DNA of 64,000 nucleotides. Origin: Prevotella aff. ruminicola Tc2-24. GTDB taxonomy: Bacteria; Bacteroidota; Bacteroidia; Bacteroidales; Bacteroidaceae. The stretch spans positions 523,460 through 587,459 of the forward strand of contig NZ_FOIQ01000001.1 in NCBI RefSeq assembly GCF_900110895.1, read 5' to 3'. A program made the position numbers and the translations under genes. Within the stretch, counting starts at the first letter, position 1. Every line of letters begins with the position of its first letter. A model generated the notes under the pieces. The model saw only the letters and a list, made by a program, of their open reading frames with translations. It searched no databases and was not told the DNA's origin. Shown here one piece after another: positions 1-7,407 of the stretch.

Positions 1-2
1 CC

Positions 3-2138
3 TATCTGGTGACCACACCTAACTTCGTGGCTTGCCACGTACAGGCTTACCTGCACATGTACGACGTGACCCGCGGTCTGCAGAAGAACGGTCAGTTCCT
101 GCTGAACACCATCTTCGATGCCGACGAGCTCGAGAAGTTCATGCCTAACAAGGTCAAGCGTTACTTCGCACAGAACAACATCACCGTATATACCATCAAT
201 GCTACCAAGATTGCACAGGAGATCGGTCTGGGCAACCGCACCAATACGATCCTTCAGTCGGCCTTCTTCCGTATCACCGGCGTGATCCCCGTAGAGCTCG
301 CTGTTGAGAAGATGAAGGCAGCTGCCCTGAAGTCTTACGGTGCTAAGGGTCAGGACGTGGTTGACAAGAACTACGCCGCTATCGACCGCGGTGGTGAGTA
401 CCAGCAGCTCACAGTGAAGCCCGAGTGGGCTAATCTGCCTGATGATGCAGAGAAGCAGGACGATGCTCCCGCATTCGTTAAGGAGCTGGTTCGTCCTATC
501 AACGCTCAGGCCGGTGACCTGCTGAAGGTTTCTGACTTCGTGAAGCACAACACCGTTGACGGTTCTTGGGAGGTTGGTACAGCCGCTTACGAGAAGCGTG
601 GTGTTGAGGCCTTCGTTCCTGTTTGGAACAAGGACAACTGTATCCAGTGTAACCAGTGTGCATATATCTGTCCTCACGCAGCTATCCGTCCGTTCGTTCT
701 CGACGAGAACGAGATCAAGGGCTTCGCTGCTGCCGACGATACCATCGAGATGAAGGCTCCCGCAGCCATGAAGGGCATGCGCTTCCGCATCGAGACCTCA
801 GTACTCGACTGTCTGGGTTGCGGTAACTGTGCCGACATCTGCCCGGGCAACCCGAAGACCGGTAAGGCCCTCACCATGGCTCCGTTCAACCCCGATGCAG
901 CCGATATGGTTCAGGAGGCTAAGAACTGGGAGTACCTGGTGAAGAACGTGAAGAGCAAGCAGGATCTTGTCGACATCAAGAGCAACGTGAAGAACTCACA
1001 GTTCGCACAGCCTCTGTTCGAGTTCTCTGGCGCCTGCTCTGGTTGCGGTGAGACTCCTTATGTGAAGCTTATCTCACAGCTCTTCGGTGATCGTCAGATG
1101 ATTGCCAACGCTACTGGTTGTTCTTCAATCTATTCAGCTTCTATTCCTTCTACACCTTACACCAAAAACGAGAAGGGTCAGGGTCCTGTCTTCAACAACT
1201 CACTGTTCGAGGACTTCTGCGAGTTCGGTCTCGGTATGGCTCTGGGTAACAAGAAGATGAAGGAGCGCGTGGCTAAGCTGCTCACTGAGGCCTCTGAGGG
1301 TGCTCCCGCTGAGTTCAAGGCTCTCGCCGACGAGTGGATCGCCAACAAGGAGGATGCCGACAAGACGAAGGAGATTGCTCCGAAGTTGAAGGAAGCCATC
1401 GCTGCTGGCGCCGCTGCCGGTTGCGAGAAGTGCAAGGAGCTTCAGACACTCGACCACTACCTGGTGAAGCGTTCACAGTGGATCATCGGTGGTGACGGTG
1501 CTTCTTACGATATCGGTTACGGTGGTCTCGACCATGTGATCGCTTCTGGCGAAGATGTGAATATCCTCGTGCTCGATACTGAGGTTTACTCTAACACTGG
1601 TGGTCAGGCTTCTAAGGCTACGCCTCTCGGTGCTATCGCTCAGTTCGCTGCTCAGGGTAAGCGTATCCGCAAGAAGGATCTCGGTATGATCGCTACGACC
1701 TACGGTTATGTATACGTTGCTCAGATTGCTATGGGCGCCGATCACGCACAGACCCTCAAGGCTATTCGTGAGGCTGAGGCTTGGCACGGACCTTCAATCA
1801 TCATCGCCTACGCTCCATGTATCAACCACGGTCTGAAGGCCAAGGGCGGTATGGGTAAGAGCCAGGCTGAGGAGAAGAAGGCTGTGGAGTGCGGTTACTG
1901 GCACCTGTGGCGCTTCAACCCCGCCCTCGCAGAGGAAGGCAAGAATCCGTTCTCACTCGACTCTAAGGAGCCGAACTGGGAGAACTTCCATGACTTCCTG
2001 CTCGGTGAGGTTCGTTACCTCTCTGTCAAGAAGGCTTATCCTAACGAGGCAGAGGAGCTCTTCGCTGAGGCTCAGCGTATGGCACAGCTCCGTTACAAGA
2101 CCTACATCCGTAAGTCTCAGGAGAACTGGGCAGAGTAA
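3..2138 (+). CDS. nifJ: Pyruvate:ferredoxin (flavodoxin) oxidoreductase, C-terminal part
   Basis: Oxidatively decarboxylates pyruvate to acetyl-CoA and passes electrons to ferredoxin or flavodoxin in the cytoplasm of anaerobes. The gene is cut by the window start: about 711 codons are visible, against roughly 1170-1200 residues for the single-chain enzyme, and the GTG at position 9 is internal and not a start. Two ferredoxin-type 4Fe-4S motifs are visible, CIQCNQCAYICP (about nt 638-673) and CLGCGNCADICP (about nt 809-842). The thiamine-diphosphate domain follows, with GACSGCGETPYVK (about nt 1030) carrying further cluster cysteines, the GDGASYDIG motif (about nt 1494) and a late cysteine in APCINHG. 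A strong terminator lies about 20 nt after the stop, so this ends its transcript. Identification is secure; the missing N-terminal pyruvate-binding domains are presumably just upstream. Confidence 0.95.
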   Translation, partial: YLVTTPNFVACHVQAYLHMYDVTRGLQKNGQFLLNTIFDADELEKFMPNKVKRYFAQNNITVYTINATKIAQEIGLGNRTNTILQSAFFRITGVIPVELAVEKMKAAALKSYGAKGQDVVDKNYAAIDRGGEYQQLTVKPEWANLPDDAEKQDDAPAFVKELVRPINAQAGDLLKVSDFVKHNTVDGSWEVGTAAYEKRGVEAFVPVWNKDNCIQCNQCAYICPHAAIRPFVLDENEIKGFAAADDTIEMKAPAAMKGMRFRIETSVLDCLGCGNCADICPGNPKTGKALTMAPFNPDAADMVQEAKNWEYLVKNVKSKQDLVDIKSNVKNSQFAQPLFEFSGACSGCGETPYVKLISQLFGDRQMIANATGCSSIYSASIPSTPYTKNEKGQGPVFNNSLFEDFCEFGLGMALGNKKMKERVAKLLTEASEGAPAEFKALADEWIANKEDADKTKEIAPKLKEAIAAGAAAGCEKCKELQTLDHYLVKRSQWIIGGDGASYDIGYGGLDHVIASGEDVNILVLDTEVYSNTGGQASKATPLGAIAQFAAQGKRIRKKDLGMIATTYGYVYVAQIAMGADHAQTLKAIREAEAWHGPSIIIAYAPCINHGLKAKGGMGKSQAEEKKAVECGYWHLWRFNPALAEEGKNPFSLDSKEPNWENFHDFLLGEVRYLSVKKAYPNEAEELFAEAQRMAQLRYKTYIRKSQENWAE

Positions 2139-2157
2139 TACCCTATCTGACTATATT

Positions 2158-2193
2158 AAAGAGGTGAAACTGCAAAGTTTCGCCTCTTTTTTT
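2158..2193 (+). terminator. Rho-independent terminator of nifJ
   Basis: A 14-bp stem (one G-U pair) with a 4-nt loop, pairing AAAGAGGTGAAACT with AGTTTCGCCTCTTT, runs straight into a T tract. Confidence 0.9.
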
Positions 2194-2286
2194 ATCATTG
2201 CTTCTTTTATATCAAAAATTTGTTGTACCTTTACAACCTAAATATAACAAATAACCAATCAACTAATAATCTACATTTACATCACA

Positions 2287-4140
2287 ATGAAGAAAGTATT
2301 AATGTGTATGCTTGCTGCCAGTCTTTTAACTCCGACTATGGCACAAGAGAAATTTGAGACGGGCAAACCTAACGATGACAACTACAGGTACCTGGATGAG
2401 TATCATGCTCTCAAGGATTACATTGACTACTCAAAGTACCCTAATTTCAAACTGGGTATTGGTACGACCGTCAACGACTACCTTAACAATCCTCTGGTCA
2501 AGGACTTGACCAACAAGAACTTCACAGAGACCGTCGCCGGCAATGCCATGAAGATGTCGAGTTGCGTGGATGGTAATGGCAACATGAATTTCACCACCGT
2601 GAAGCAGTACGTTGAAGCAGCCACCGAGGCTGGACTCAACGTCTATGGCCACACCCTCGCCTGGCACTCACAGCAGCCCAACGCTTGGCTGCGTAAGCTC
2701 ATTGCCGACAAGCCAGACCCCAATTCGGAAGTGACCTACACCGAGATCGTCAGCAAGGATTTCCTCACCAACAAAACCGTCGGCTGGAAAGCAGAAGAAT
2801 CGGTTTACAACTACACGATTAAGTTTGACACGAACGGTCTGGTTATTCATACGACAAAAATGTGTGATAACTCATGGGATGTGCAATTCCAGGCCGTGAC
2901 GGATATCATGCTCAAAACTGGTGATACCTACAAGATGACCATAACTCTGAAAGGCTCGGATGCAGGTAAACTCCATAGCAAACTGGGAGACTTCACATAC
3001 ACGCCGGAAACTGCTATTGATATACCATTCACCAAAGAATGGCAGGATGTAGTTATCGATTACACACCAGTGATGGATAACAACTTCCTCTTGCTGCAGT
3101 GCGGCGACTTCGTGGGCGACATCTATATCAAGAGCATCAAGTTTGAGGGCTATCAGGCTCATACTATTCCCCAGACCGCACAGGAGCGTCACGACACCCT
3201 CGTCTATGCGATGGACCTTTGGATCAAGGGCATGATGGAAGCCTGCGATGGTAAGGTGAAGGCATGGGATCTCGTCAACGAGGCTCTCTCCGGCGAAGGA
3301 AATGACGGCGAAGGCAACTATGAACTGCAACACTCATCGGGCTATAAGAGTGGCACATGGGATGTTGGTGGCGACGCTTTCTATTGGCAGGATCATCTGG
3401 GCGATCTCGACTACATCCGTCAGGCTTGTCGCCTCGCCCGCAAATATGGTCCTGAGGATCTGACACTCTTCATCAACGACTACAACCTGGAGTCAGACTG
3501 GGATGACAACCAGAAAGTGAAGAGCCTCGTCAACTGGATCAAGAAATGGGAAGCCGACGGTGTGACAAAGATCGACGGCATCGGCACCCAGATGCATATC
3601 AGCTGCTATGAAGATGCCAATCTTCAGGAGAATGCGAAAAAACATATCACTAAGATGTTTGAGATCATCGCCGCAAGCGGAAAGCTCTGTCGCATCAGCG
3701 AGATGGACATGGGCTATGTCCGCGGTTCAAACAAATGGGGAGGATCTGTCAAGACCGATCAGCTGACCGAAGACGAGCACAAGAAGATGGCCGATCTCTA
3801 TGAGTGGATCTTCAAGGAGTACTTCCGCCTCATACCTGCAGCCCAGCAGTGGGGTATCTGTCAGTGGTGCCCCACCGATGCACCTGCCAACAGCGGCTGG
3901 CGTGGTGGCGAGCCTGTAGGTATCTGGGATCTCAACTATAATCGTAAGCATGTCTATGCCGGTTTCGTACGCGGACTTGCAGGAGGTGAGCCTACCGGCA
4001 TCAACAGGATCAAGGCCGACAAGACGATCGACACGTCGAAAGGCATCTACAACCTGAGTGGTGTCCGCATGCAGGCTACGTCACTCGACGAACTCCCTGC
4101 CGGTCTTTACATCGTAGACGGCAAGAAGGTGGTCAGATAG
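2287..4140 (+). CDS. Secreted GH10 endo-1,4-beta-xylanase with internal carbohydrate-binding insert
   Basis: Hydrolyses the beta-1,4-xylan backbone outside the cytoplasm. Residues 1-19 form a signal peptide ending in an Ala-Gln junction. The GH10 barrel begins near residue 35 and is interrupted at about residues 145-290 by a beta-rich segment that looks like a CBM4/9/22-type module, after which the barrel resumes. The acid/base glutamate is E332 in WDLVNEAL and the nucleophile is E472 in RISEMDMGY; the N-terminal barrel motif GHTLAWHSQ is present. The last 40 or so residues (IYNLSGVRM, then LPAGLYIVDGKKVV) resemble the type IX-style C-terminal sorting domain common in this phylum. At 617 aa it is longer than a bare GH10 domain because of the insert and tail. 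It stands alone between two terminators. A weak promoter-like TACCTTTA lies at 2226-2233. No SusC/D genes are adjacent. Confidence 0.93.
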   Translation: MKKVLMCMLAASLLTPTMAQEKFETGKPNDDNYRYLDEYHALKDYIDYSKYPNFKLGIGTTVNDYLNNPLVKDLTNKNFTETVAGNAMKMSSCVDGNGNMNFTTVKQYVEAATEAGLNVYGHTLAWHSQQPNAWLRKLIADKPDPNSEVTYTEIVSKDFLTNKTVGWKAEESVYNYTIKFDTNGLVIHTTKMCDNSWDVQFQAVTDIMLKTGDTYKMTITLKGSDAGKLHSKLGDFTYTPETAIDIPFTKEWQDVVIDYTPVMDNNFLLLQCGDFVGDIYIKSIKFEGYQAHTIPQTAQERHDTLVYAMDLWIKGMMEACDGKVKAWDLVNEALSGEGNDGEGNYELQHSSGYKSGTWDVGGDAFYWQDHLGDLDYIRQACRLARKYGPEDLTLFINDYNLESDWDDNQKVKSLVNWIKKWEADGVTKIDGIGTQMHISCYEDANLQENAKKHITKMFEIIAASGKLCRISEMDMGYVRGSNKWGGSVKTDQLTEDEHKKMADLYEWIFKEYFRLIPAAQQWGICQWCPTDAPANSGWRGGEPVGIWDLNYNRKHVYAGFVRGLAGGEPTGINRIKADKTIDTSKGIYNLSGVRMQATSLDELPAGLYIVDGKKVVR

Positions 4141-4164
4141 TTCATTCGGATTCTACCATATCAT

Positions 4165-4196
4165 AAGAGGTGAGACCACACGGTTTCACCTCTTTT
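4165..4196 (+). terminator. Terminator of the xylanase gene
   Basis: A 13-bp stem, AAGAGGTGAGACC against GGTTTCACCTCTT with one G-T pair, is followed by TTTTA. It is similar in sequence to the nifJ terminator at 2158. Confidence 0.85.
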
Positions 4197-4242
4197 ATAA
4201 TATGTCACCATGGAGACCAGACACAGCCGAACAGGAAAGGCA

Positions 4243-4281
4243 TAAAAGAAGAGAGGTATCTGAAGGACTCAGATACCTCTC
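4243..4281 (-). terminator. Terminator of the OmpH-like lipoprotein gene
   Basis: A perfect 13-bp inverted repeat (GAGAGGTATCTGA / TCAGATACCTCTC, 4251-4263 and 4269-4281). On the minus strand it is followed by TTCTTTTATG. It lies 21 nt beyond the stop at 4303. Confidence 0.85.
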
Positions 4282-4302
4282 ATAAATGTTAGCCCAAAAA
4301 AC

Positions 4303-4923
4303 TTACTTTTTATCCTCAGTCTTTTTCGTGTCAGCAGCGGCCGACTTTGCGGCTGGCTTATAGCGCTTATTCAGACCATTGATGACATCCATGGTAATAT
4401 CGTATCTCTTCTCGGCAAGAAGAATATTATCACCAGCCTTCGAAAGGATCAGGTCATACTTCTTGTCCTTGTTATATGCTTTAAGGAAGTTCTGCAGAGA
4501 ATCGCGGAGTGCCTCATTGAACTTAGCGGTCTCATTAGCGAGTTCGTTCTCCAGACGAGCCTGGAGTTCCTGAAGGTCGCGCTGCTGACGCTCAAGGGCT
4601 GCCTGAACGCTTGCGGCCTGCTCACGGCTCTGGAATCCGTTGTTATTCAACTTCTGCTGGAAGTTGTTCACAGCGGCCTGAAGGGCAGTACCCTTCTGGT
4701 TGAGTGTGTTACGGGCATTGTTCGACTTCTTCTGAAGAGTCACGCTGTAGTCCTTGGCAAAGTCGTACTGTGTCATGAGAGAGTCAACCTCGACATAGGC
4801 GATTTTGAAACCAGAGGCAGACGCATCATCCGATGCCGGCTGCTCGTCCATCTTAGGACTTGCATTGTTGCACGAAGCCATCATGGCTGCGATGGCCAGT
4901 GTGCTAAGAATGTACTTTTTCAT
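4303..4923 (-). CDS. OmpH/Skp-family periplasmic chaperone-like lipoprotein
   Basis: Skp/OmpH proteins are trimeric periplasmic chaperones that hold unfolded outer-membrane proteins in a coiled-coil cavity. This 206-aa protein has a lipoprotein signal peptide (lipobox MMASC, Cys18). The mature part starts KIAYVEVDSLMTQYDF, typical of the OmpH head. A long helical, Gln/Asn/Lys/Glu-rich stretch follows (about residues 60-150), expected to form the coiled-coil arms, and then a return beta segment with DLILSKAGDNILLAEKRYDIT. The C-terminal tail is rich in Lys, Ala and Thr. Unlike the classical soluble Skp, this one appears to be membrane-anchored by lipid. It lies 22 nt downstream of the small membrane-protein gene at 4946, so the two are probably co-transcribed from the promoter at 5194-5201. 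The exact clients are unknown. Confidence 0.85.
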   Translation of the reverse strand: MKKYILSTLAIAAMMASCNNASPKMDEQPASDDASASGFKIAYVEVDSLMTQYDFAKDYSVTLQKKSNNARNTLNQKGTALQAAVNNFQQKLNNNGFQSREQAASVQAALERQQRDLQELQARLENELANETAKFNEALRDSLQNFLKAYNKDKKYDLILSKAGDNILLAEKRYDITMDVINGLNKRYKPAAKSAAADTKKTEDKK

Positions 4924-4945
4924 TTGTTTATCTAATGTTTAATGT

Positions 4946-5152
4946 TTATCGTTCATTAACGGCGAACCTGCTCTTCACACGCATCTCGCGGTCCTGATCC
5001 ATCACGCAGTGGATTCCCCGTTCCTTCATTGCCTCGGAGTCATGGATATGCTGAGAGGAGAAAGAACCGTTCTTCCTGAAAATCAGTTTAACGCATAAAA
5101 ATGCCATTCCTATAGCAATTATTAACGTGCTGACAAGTAGTAATTCAATCAT
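4946..5152 (-). CDS. Small conserved single-TM protein, function unknown
   Basis: A 68-aa protein. Residues 1-24 form one hydrophobic helix (IELLLVSTLIIAIGMAFLCV) and a basic cytoplasm-facing patch (KLIFRKNG) follows. The soluble tail ends with ERGIHCVMDQDREMRVKSR, a Cys-containing motif that I associate with similarly small uncharacterised Bacteroidota membrane proteins. No enzyme motif is visible. It begins about 40 nt downstream of a good minus-strand TATCTTTG box and is followed directly by the OmpH-like lipoprotein gene, suggesting envelope-related work, though this is only inference from position. The ATG at 5152 fits the promoter position. Confidence 0.7.
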   Translation of the reverse strand: MIELLLVSTLIIAIGMAFLCVKLIFRKNGSFSSQHIHDSEAMKERGIHCVMDQDREMRVKSRFAVNER

Positions 5153-5159
5153 TTTTTAG

Positions 5160-5201
5160 TAATTTTGCGCTGCAAAACACGCCTTTTCGGGTGCAAAGAT
5201 A
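5160..5201. promoter_or_regulatory. Divergent promoter pair between the OmpH operon and pepD
   Basis: The plus strand has a -7 box TAATTTTG at 5160-5167 for pepD, about 70 nt before its ATG. The minus strand has TATCTTTG (plus-strand CAAAGATA, 5194-5201) for the 5152/4923 genes. Neither has a clear TTTG -33 box. Confidence 0.6.
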
Positions 5202-5240
5202 AGCAATTTATTAAGAAATCAGTAAAAAATATCATTAATA

Positions 5241-6701
5241 ATGAATAAAAACGATTTAAAACCCGCTAGCGTCTTCGCTGAATTTGCGAAGATTAACACT
5301 ATTCCTCGTCCCTCGAAGCGTGAAGAGAAGATGATTGAGTATCTGAAGAGCTGGGGTGAGCGTCATGGCCTTGACACGAAGGTCGACGAGACTGGTAACG
5401 TGATTATCCGCAAAGGTGCCACGCCTGGAATGGAGAACCGTAAGACGGTCATCCTGCAGAGTCATATGGATATGGTATGCGACAAACTCGTTGATGTGGA
5501 GTTCGATTTCGACAAGGATGCCATCAAGACATACGTTGACGGAGAATGGCTGACTGCTGAAGGTACGACGCTGGGCGCCGACGACGGTATCGGTTGTGCC
5601 ATCGAACTGGCCATCCTGGCATCCGATGATATCGAGCACGGTCCTATCGAGTGTGTCTTCACCCGTGACGAGGAGACCGGTCTGACAGGAGCAGAGGGAA
5701 TGAAAGCAGGGTTCATGACTGGCGATTACCTGATTAACCTCGATTCTGAAGATGAGGGCGAGATCTTCGTCAGCTGTGCTGGTGGACGGAACACGACGGC
5801 CCAGTTCACCTTCAAGCGGGAGGCTGCCCCCCAGGGAAGCTTCTTCTTGAAAGGCTCCATCAAAGGCCTTGTAGGCGGACACTCCGGTGATGATATCAAC
5901 AAGAAACGCGCCAACGCCATTAAGATCCTTGCCCGTTTCGTACAGCAGACCATGAAGCGCTATGAGGGCGTACAACTGGCACAGTTCCACAGCGGCAAAC
6001 TCCACAACGCTATTCCTCGTGACGGTTATTTCGTGATAGCCGTACCCAACGATGTGAAAGAGAATGTACGTGCCGACTGGAATGTCTTTGCCGTTGATGT
6101 GCAGGACGAGTTCCATGTGACAGACCCGCAGATGGTGTGGTTCATGGAGAGCACAGAGGCAGAGCCTGTTATTGAACCTGCTGTCGCCAAGAAGTTCATC
6201 TGGGCTGTTCAGGCCGTCGACAACGGCATCTATGCCATCTGTCAGGATGAAGCACTGGGCGGTATGGTGGAGACATCGAGCAATCTGGCTAGCATCCACA
6301 CCACAGAGACCACTATCGATATTCTGTCAAGTCAGCGAAGCAACGTGATGTCCAACCTCGACAATATGTGCGCTACTGTCGGAGCTGCTTTTGAGCTCGC
6401 AGGAGCCGAGGTGGTATCAGGCGACGGCTATCCGGCCTGGAAAATGAAGGCTGATTCTAAGTTGACCGAGATCGTGGTGGAGTCGTATAAGAAACTATTC
6501 AAGAAAGAGCCCGTAGTCCGCGGTATACACGCAGGTCTGGAGTGCGGTCTTTTCTCCGAGCGCTATCCCAACCTCGATATGGTCAGCTTCGGCCCTACCC
6601 TCCGATTTGTACATACACCCGACGAGCGTTTGCTCATCCCGACCGTACAGATGGTATGGGATCATCTGCTCGACGTACTCCGAAACATCCCGCAGAAATG
6701 A
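5241..6701 (+). CDS. pepD: Aminoacyl-histidine dipeptidase (beta-Ala-His/Xaa-His dipeptidase)
   Basis: A cytosolic zinc peptidase of the M20C family that splits dipeptides, notably Xaa-His, for amino-acid recovery. The 486-aa length matches the family. Metal-site motifs are recognisable: SHMDMVCDK near residue 75, GADDGIGCA near residue 115 and RDEETGLTGAEGM near residue 140. A central lid/dimerisation segment (about residues 185-380) includes GHSGDDINKKRANAIK. The C-terminal part contains IHAGLECGLF and a late His in RFVHTPDERL. The ATG lies just after an A+T-rich leader with a TAATTTTG promoter. The stop overlaps the start of the next gene (ATGA), suggesting translational coupling. Confidence 0.93.
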   Translation: MNKNDLKPASVFAEFAKINTIPRPSKREEKMIEYLKSWGERHGLDTKVDETGNVIIRKGATPGMENRKTVILQSHMDMVCDKLVDVEFDFDKDAIKTYVDGEWLTAEGTTLGADDGIGCAIELAILASDDIEHGPIECVFTRDEETGLTGAEGMKAGFMTGDYLINLDSEDEGEIFVSCAGGRNTTAQFTFKREAAPQGSFFLKGSIKGLVGGHSGDDINKKRANAIKILARFVQQTMKRYEGVQLAQFHSGKLHNAIPRDGYFVIAVPNDVKENVRADWNVFAVDVQDEFHVTDPQMVWFMESTEAEPVIEPAVAKKFIWAVQAVDNGIYAICQDEALGGMVETSSNLASIHTTETTIDILSSQRSNVMSNLDNMCATVGAAFELAGAEVVSGDGYPAWKMKADSKLTEIVVESYKKLFKKEPVVRGIHAGLECGLFSERYPNLDMVSFGPTLRFVHTPDERLLIPTVQMVWDHLLDVLRNIPQK

Positions 6702-7051
6702 AGTCAGGCAAGTATATTATAGGTATGACTGTACTGCTGTTCGCCTCATGCGGACAGCAGTATCATGCGGAGAAGACCGTCAAGGCCTTCATCGAGGCTA
6801 ACGCAGAGAATCCAGAATTGTTGTCCGACCGTGAATTTGCAGATCTGGGTACAACGAGGTATGTTAATGACTCCCTCATTCATCTGATGCGCCATCGCGG
6901 AGCTGAATTGTTCAAAAAAGGCATCAGCTATCCCGAGAAGCACTCCGACGATCTTTTCTATCTGAGAATGAGCTATGTACGCGGCACAGACACCCTGCAG
7001 AACACGTTCTATCTGAACCAGGAACTGACAGAGGTCGTCGCCTTCAAATAA
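6698..7051 (+). CDS. Small lipoprotein, function unknown
   Basis: A 117-aa protein starting MKSGKYIIGMTVLLFASC, a short lipoprotein signal with lipobox FASC. The mature part is an alpha/beta-looking soluble domain (about residues 25-117) with no motif I recognise. Its ATG overlaps the TGA of pepD as ATGA, which decides the start and predicts co-translation with the dipeptidase. A longer in-frame reading upstream exists but runs inside pepD and lacks a signal peptide, so it is not used. The fold is likely a small periplasmic domain; no function can be assigned. Confidence 0.75.
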   Translation: MKSGKYIIGMTVLLFASCGQQYHAEKTVKAFIEANAENPELLSDREFADLGTTRYVNDSLIHLMRHRGAELFKKGISYPEKHSDDLFYLRMSYVRGTDTLQNTFYLNQELTEVVAFK

Positions 7052-7078
7052 CTTTTTTCAAAAAAAAGTGCCGAAAAA

Positions 7079-7110
7079 TTTGCAGGAATGAAAAAATAGC
7101 CGTACCTTTG
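7079..7110 (+). promoter_or_regulatory. Promoter of the tRNA-Ser/tRNA-Glu transcript
   Basis: The -33 TTTG (7079-7082) and -7 TACCTTTG (7103-7110) are separated by 20 nt, matching the Bacteroidota primary sigma consensus. The tRNA starts about 50 nt further on. Confidence 0.8.
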
Positions 7111-7159
7111 CATCCGCATTTGAGGAGATAGCCCCTCGGTTTCTAACACGAAGCATTCT

Positions 7160-7246
7160 GGAAGGATGGGTGAGTGGCTGAAACCAGCAGTTTGCTAAAC
7201 TGCCGTACGGGTTCCCGTACCGGGGGTTCGAATCCCCCTCCTTCCG
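7160..7246 (+). tRNA. tRNA-Ser (anticodon GCT)
   Basis: An 87-nt cloverleaf. The 7-bp acceptor GGAAGGA pairs with TCCTTCC, and the discriminator is G. The anticodon stem GCAGT/ACTGC holds loop TTGCTAA (GCT). There is a long class-II variable arm (TACGG-GTTC-CCGTA), and the T arm contains GGTTCGAATCC. CCA is not encoded. It reads AGC/AGU serine codons. Confidence 0.95.
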
Positions 7247-7276
7247 CAGGGGTGACTGATCCAAGAGTGCGAAGAT

Positions 7277-7348
7277 GGTCGATTCATCTAATGGTTAGGA
7301 TACAAGATTCTCAATCTTGGCATAGGGGTTCGATTCCCCTATCGACTA
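7277..7348 (+). tRNA. tRNA-Glu (anticodon CTC)
   Basis: A 72-nt cloverleaf. The acceptor GGTCGAT pairs with ATCGACT (first pair G-U), and the discriminator is A. The D arm TCTAATGGTTAGGA is typical of tRNA-Glu. The anticodon stem CAAGA/TCTTG holds loop TTCTCAA (CTC), and the T arm contains GGTTCGATTCC. It lies 30 nt after tRNA-Ser in the same transcript. With anticodon CTC it reads only GAG. Confidence 0.93.
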
Positions 7349-7350
7349 CA

Positions 7351-7386
7351 AAAAAGAGAGTGCTGAAATTCAGCACTCTCTTTTTG
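7351..7386. terminator. Terminator after the tRNA pair, possibly bidirectional
   Basis: A perfect stem, AGAGAGTGCTGAA / TTCAGCACTCTCT, flanked by A5 and T5 runs. It can serve both the tRNA transcript and the convergent LruC gene ending at 7408. Confidence 0.9.
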
Positions 7387-7407
7387 TTATCTTGACCAGT
7401 CGGTTCT

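Noticed and set aside
2226..2233. TACCTTTA as promoter of the xylanase gene
   Set aside because: The last consensus G is missing and there is no TTTG at the right spacing; too weak to list as a feature.
5256..6299. 347-codon minus-strand frame
   Set aside because: Antisense to pepD, with no family motif or promoter.
6542..7051. 169-codon frame starting inside pepD
   Set aside because: The real gene starts at 6698, where a lipoprotein signal begins and an ATGA overlap with pepD is present.
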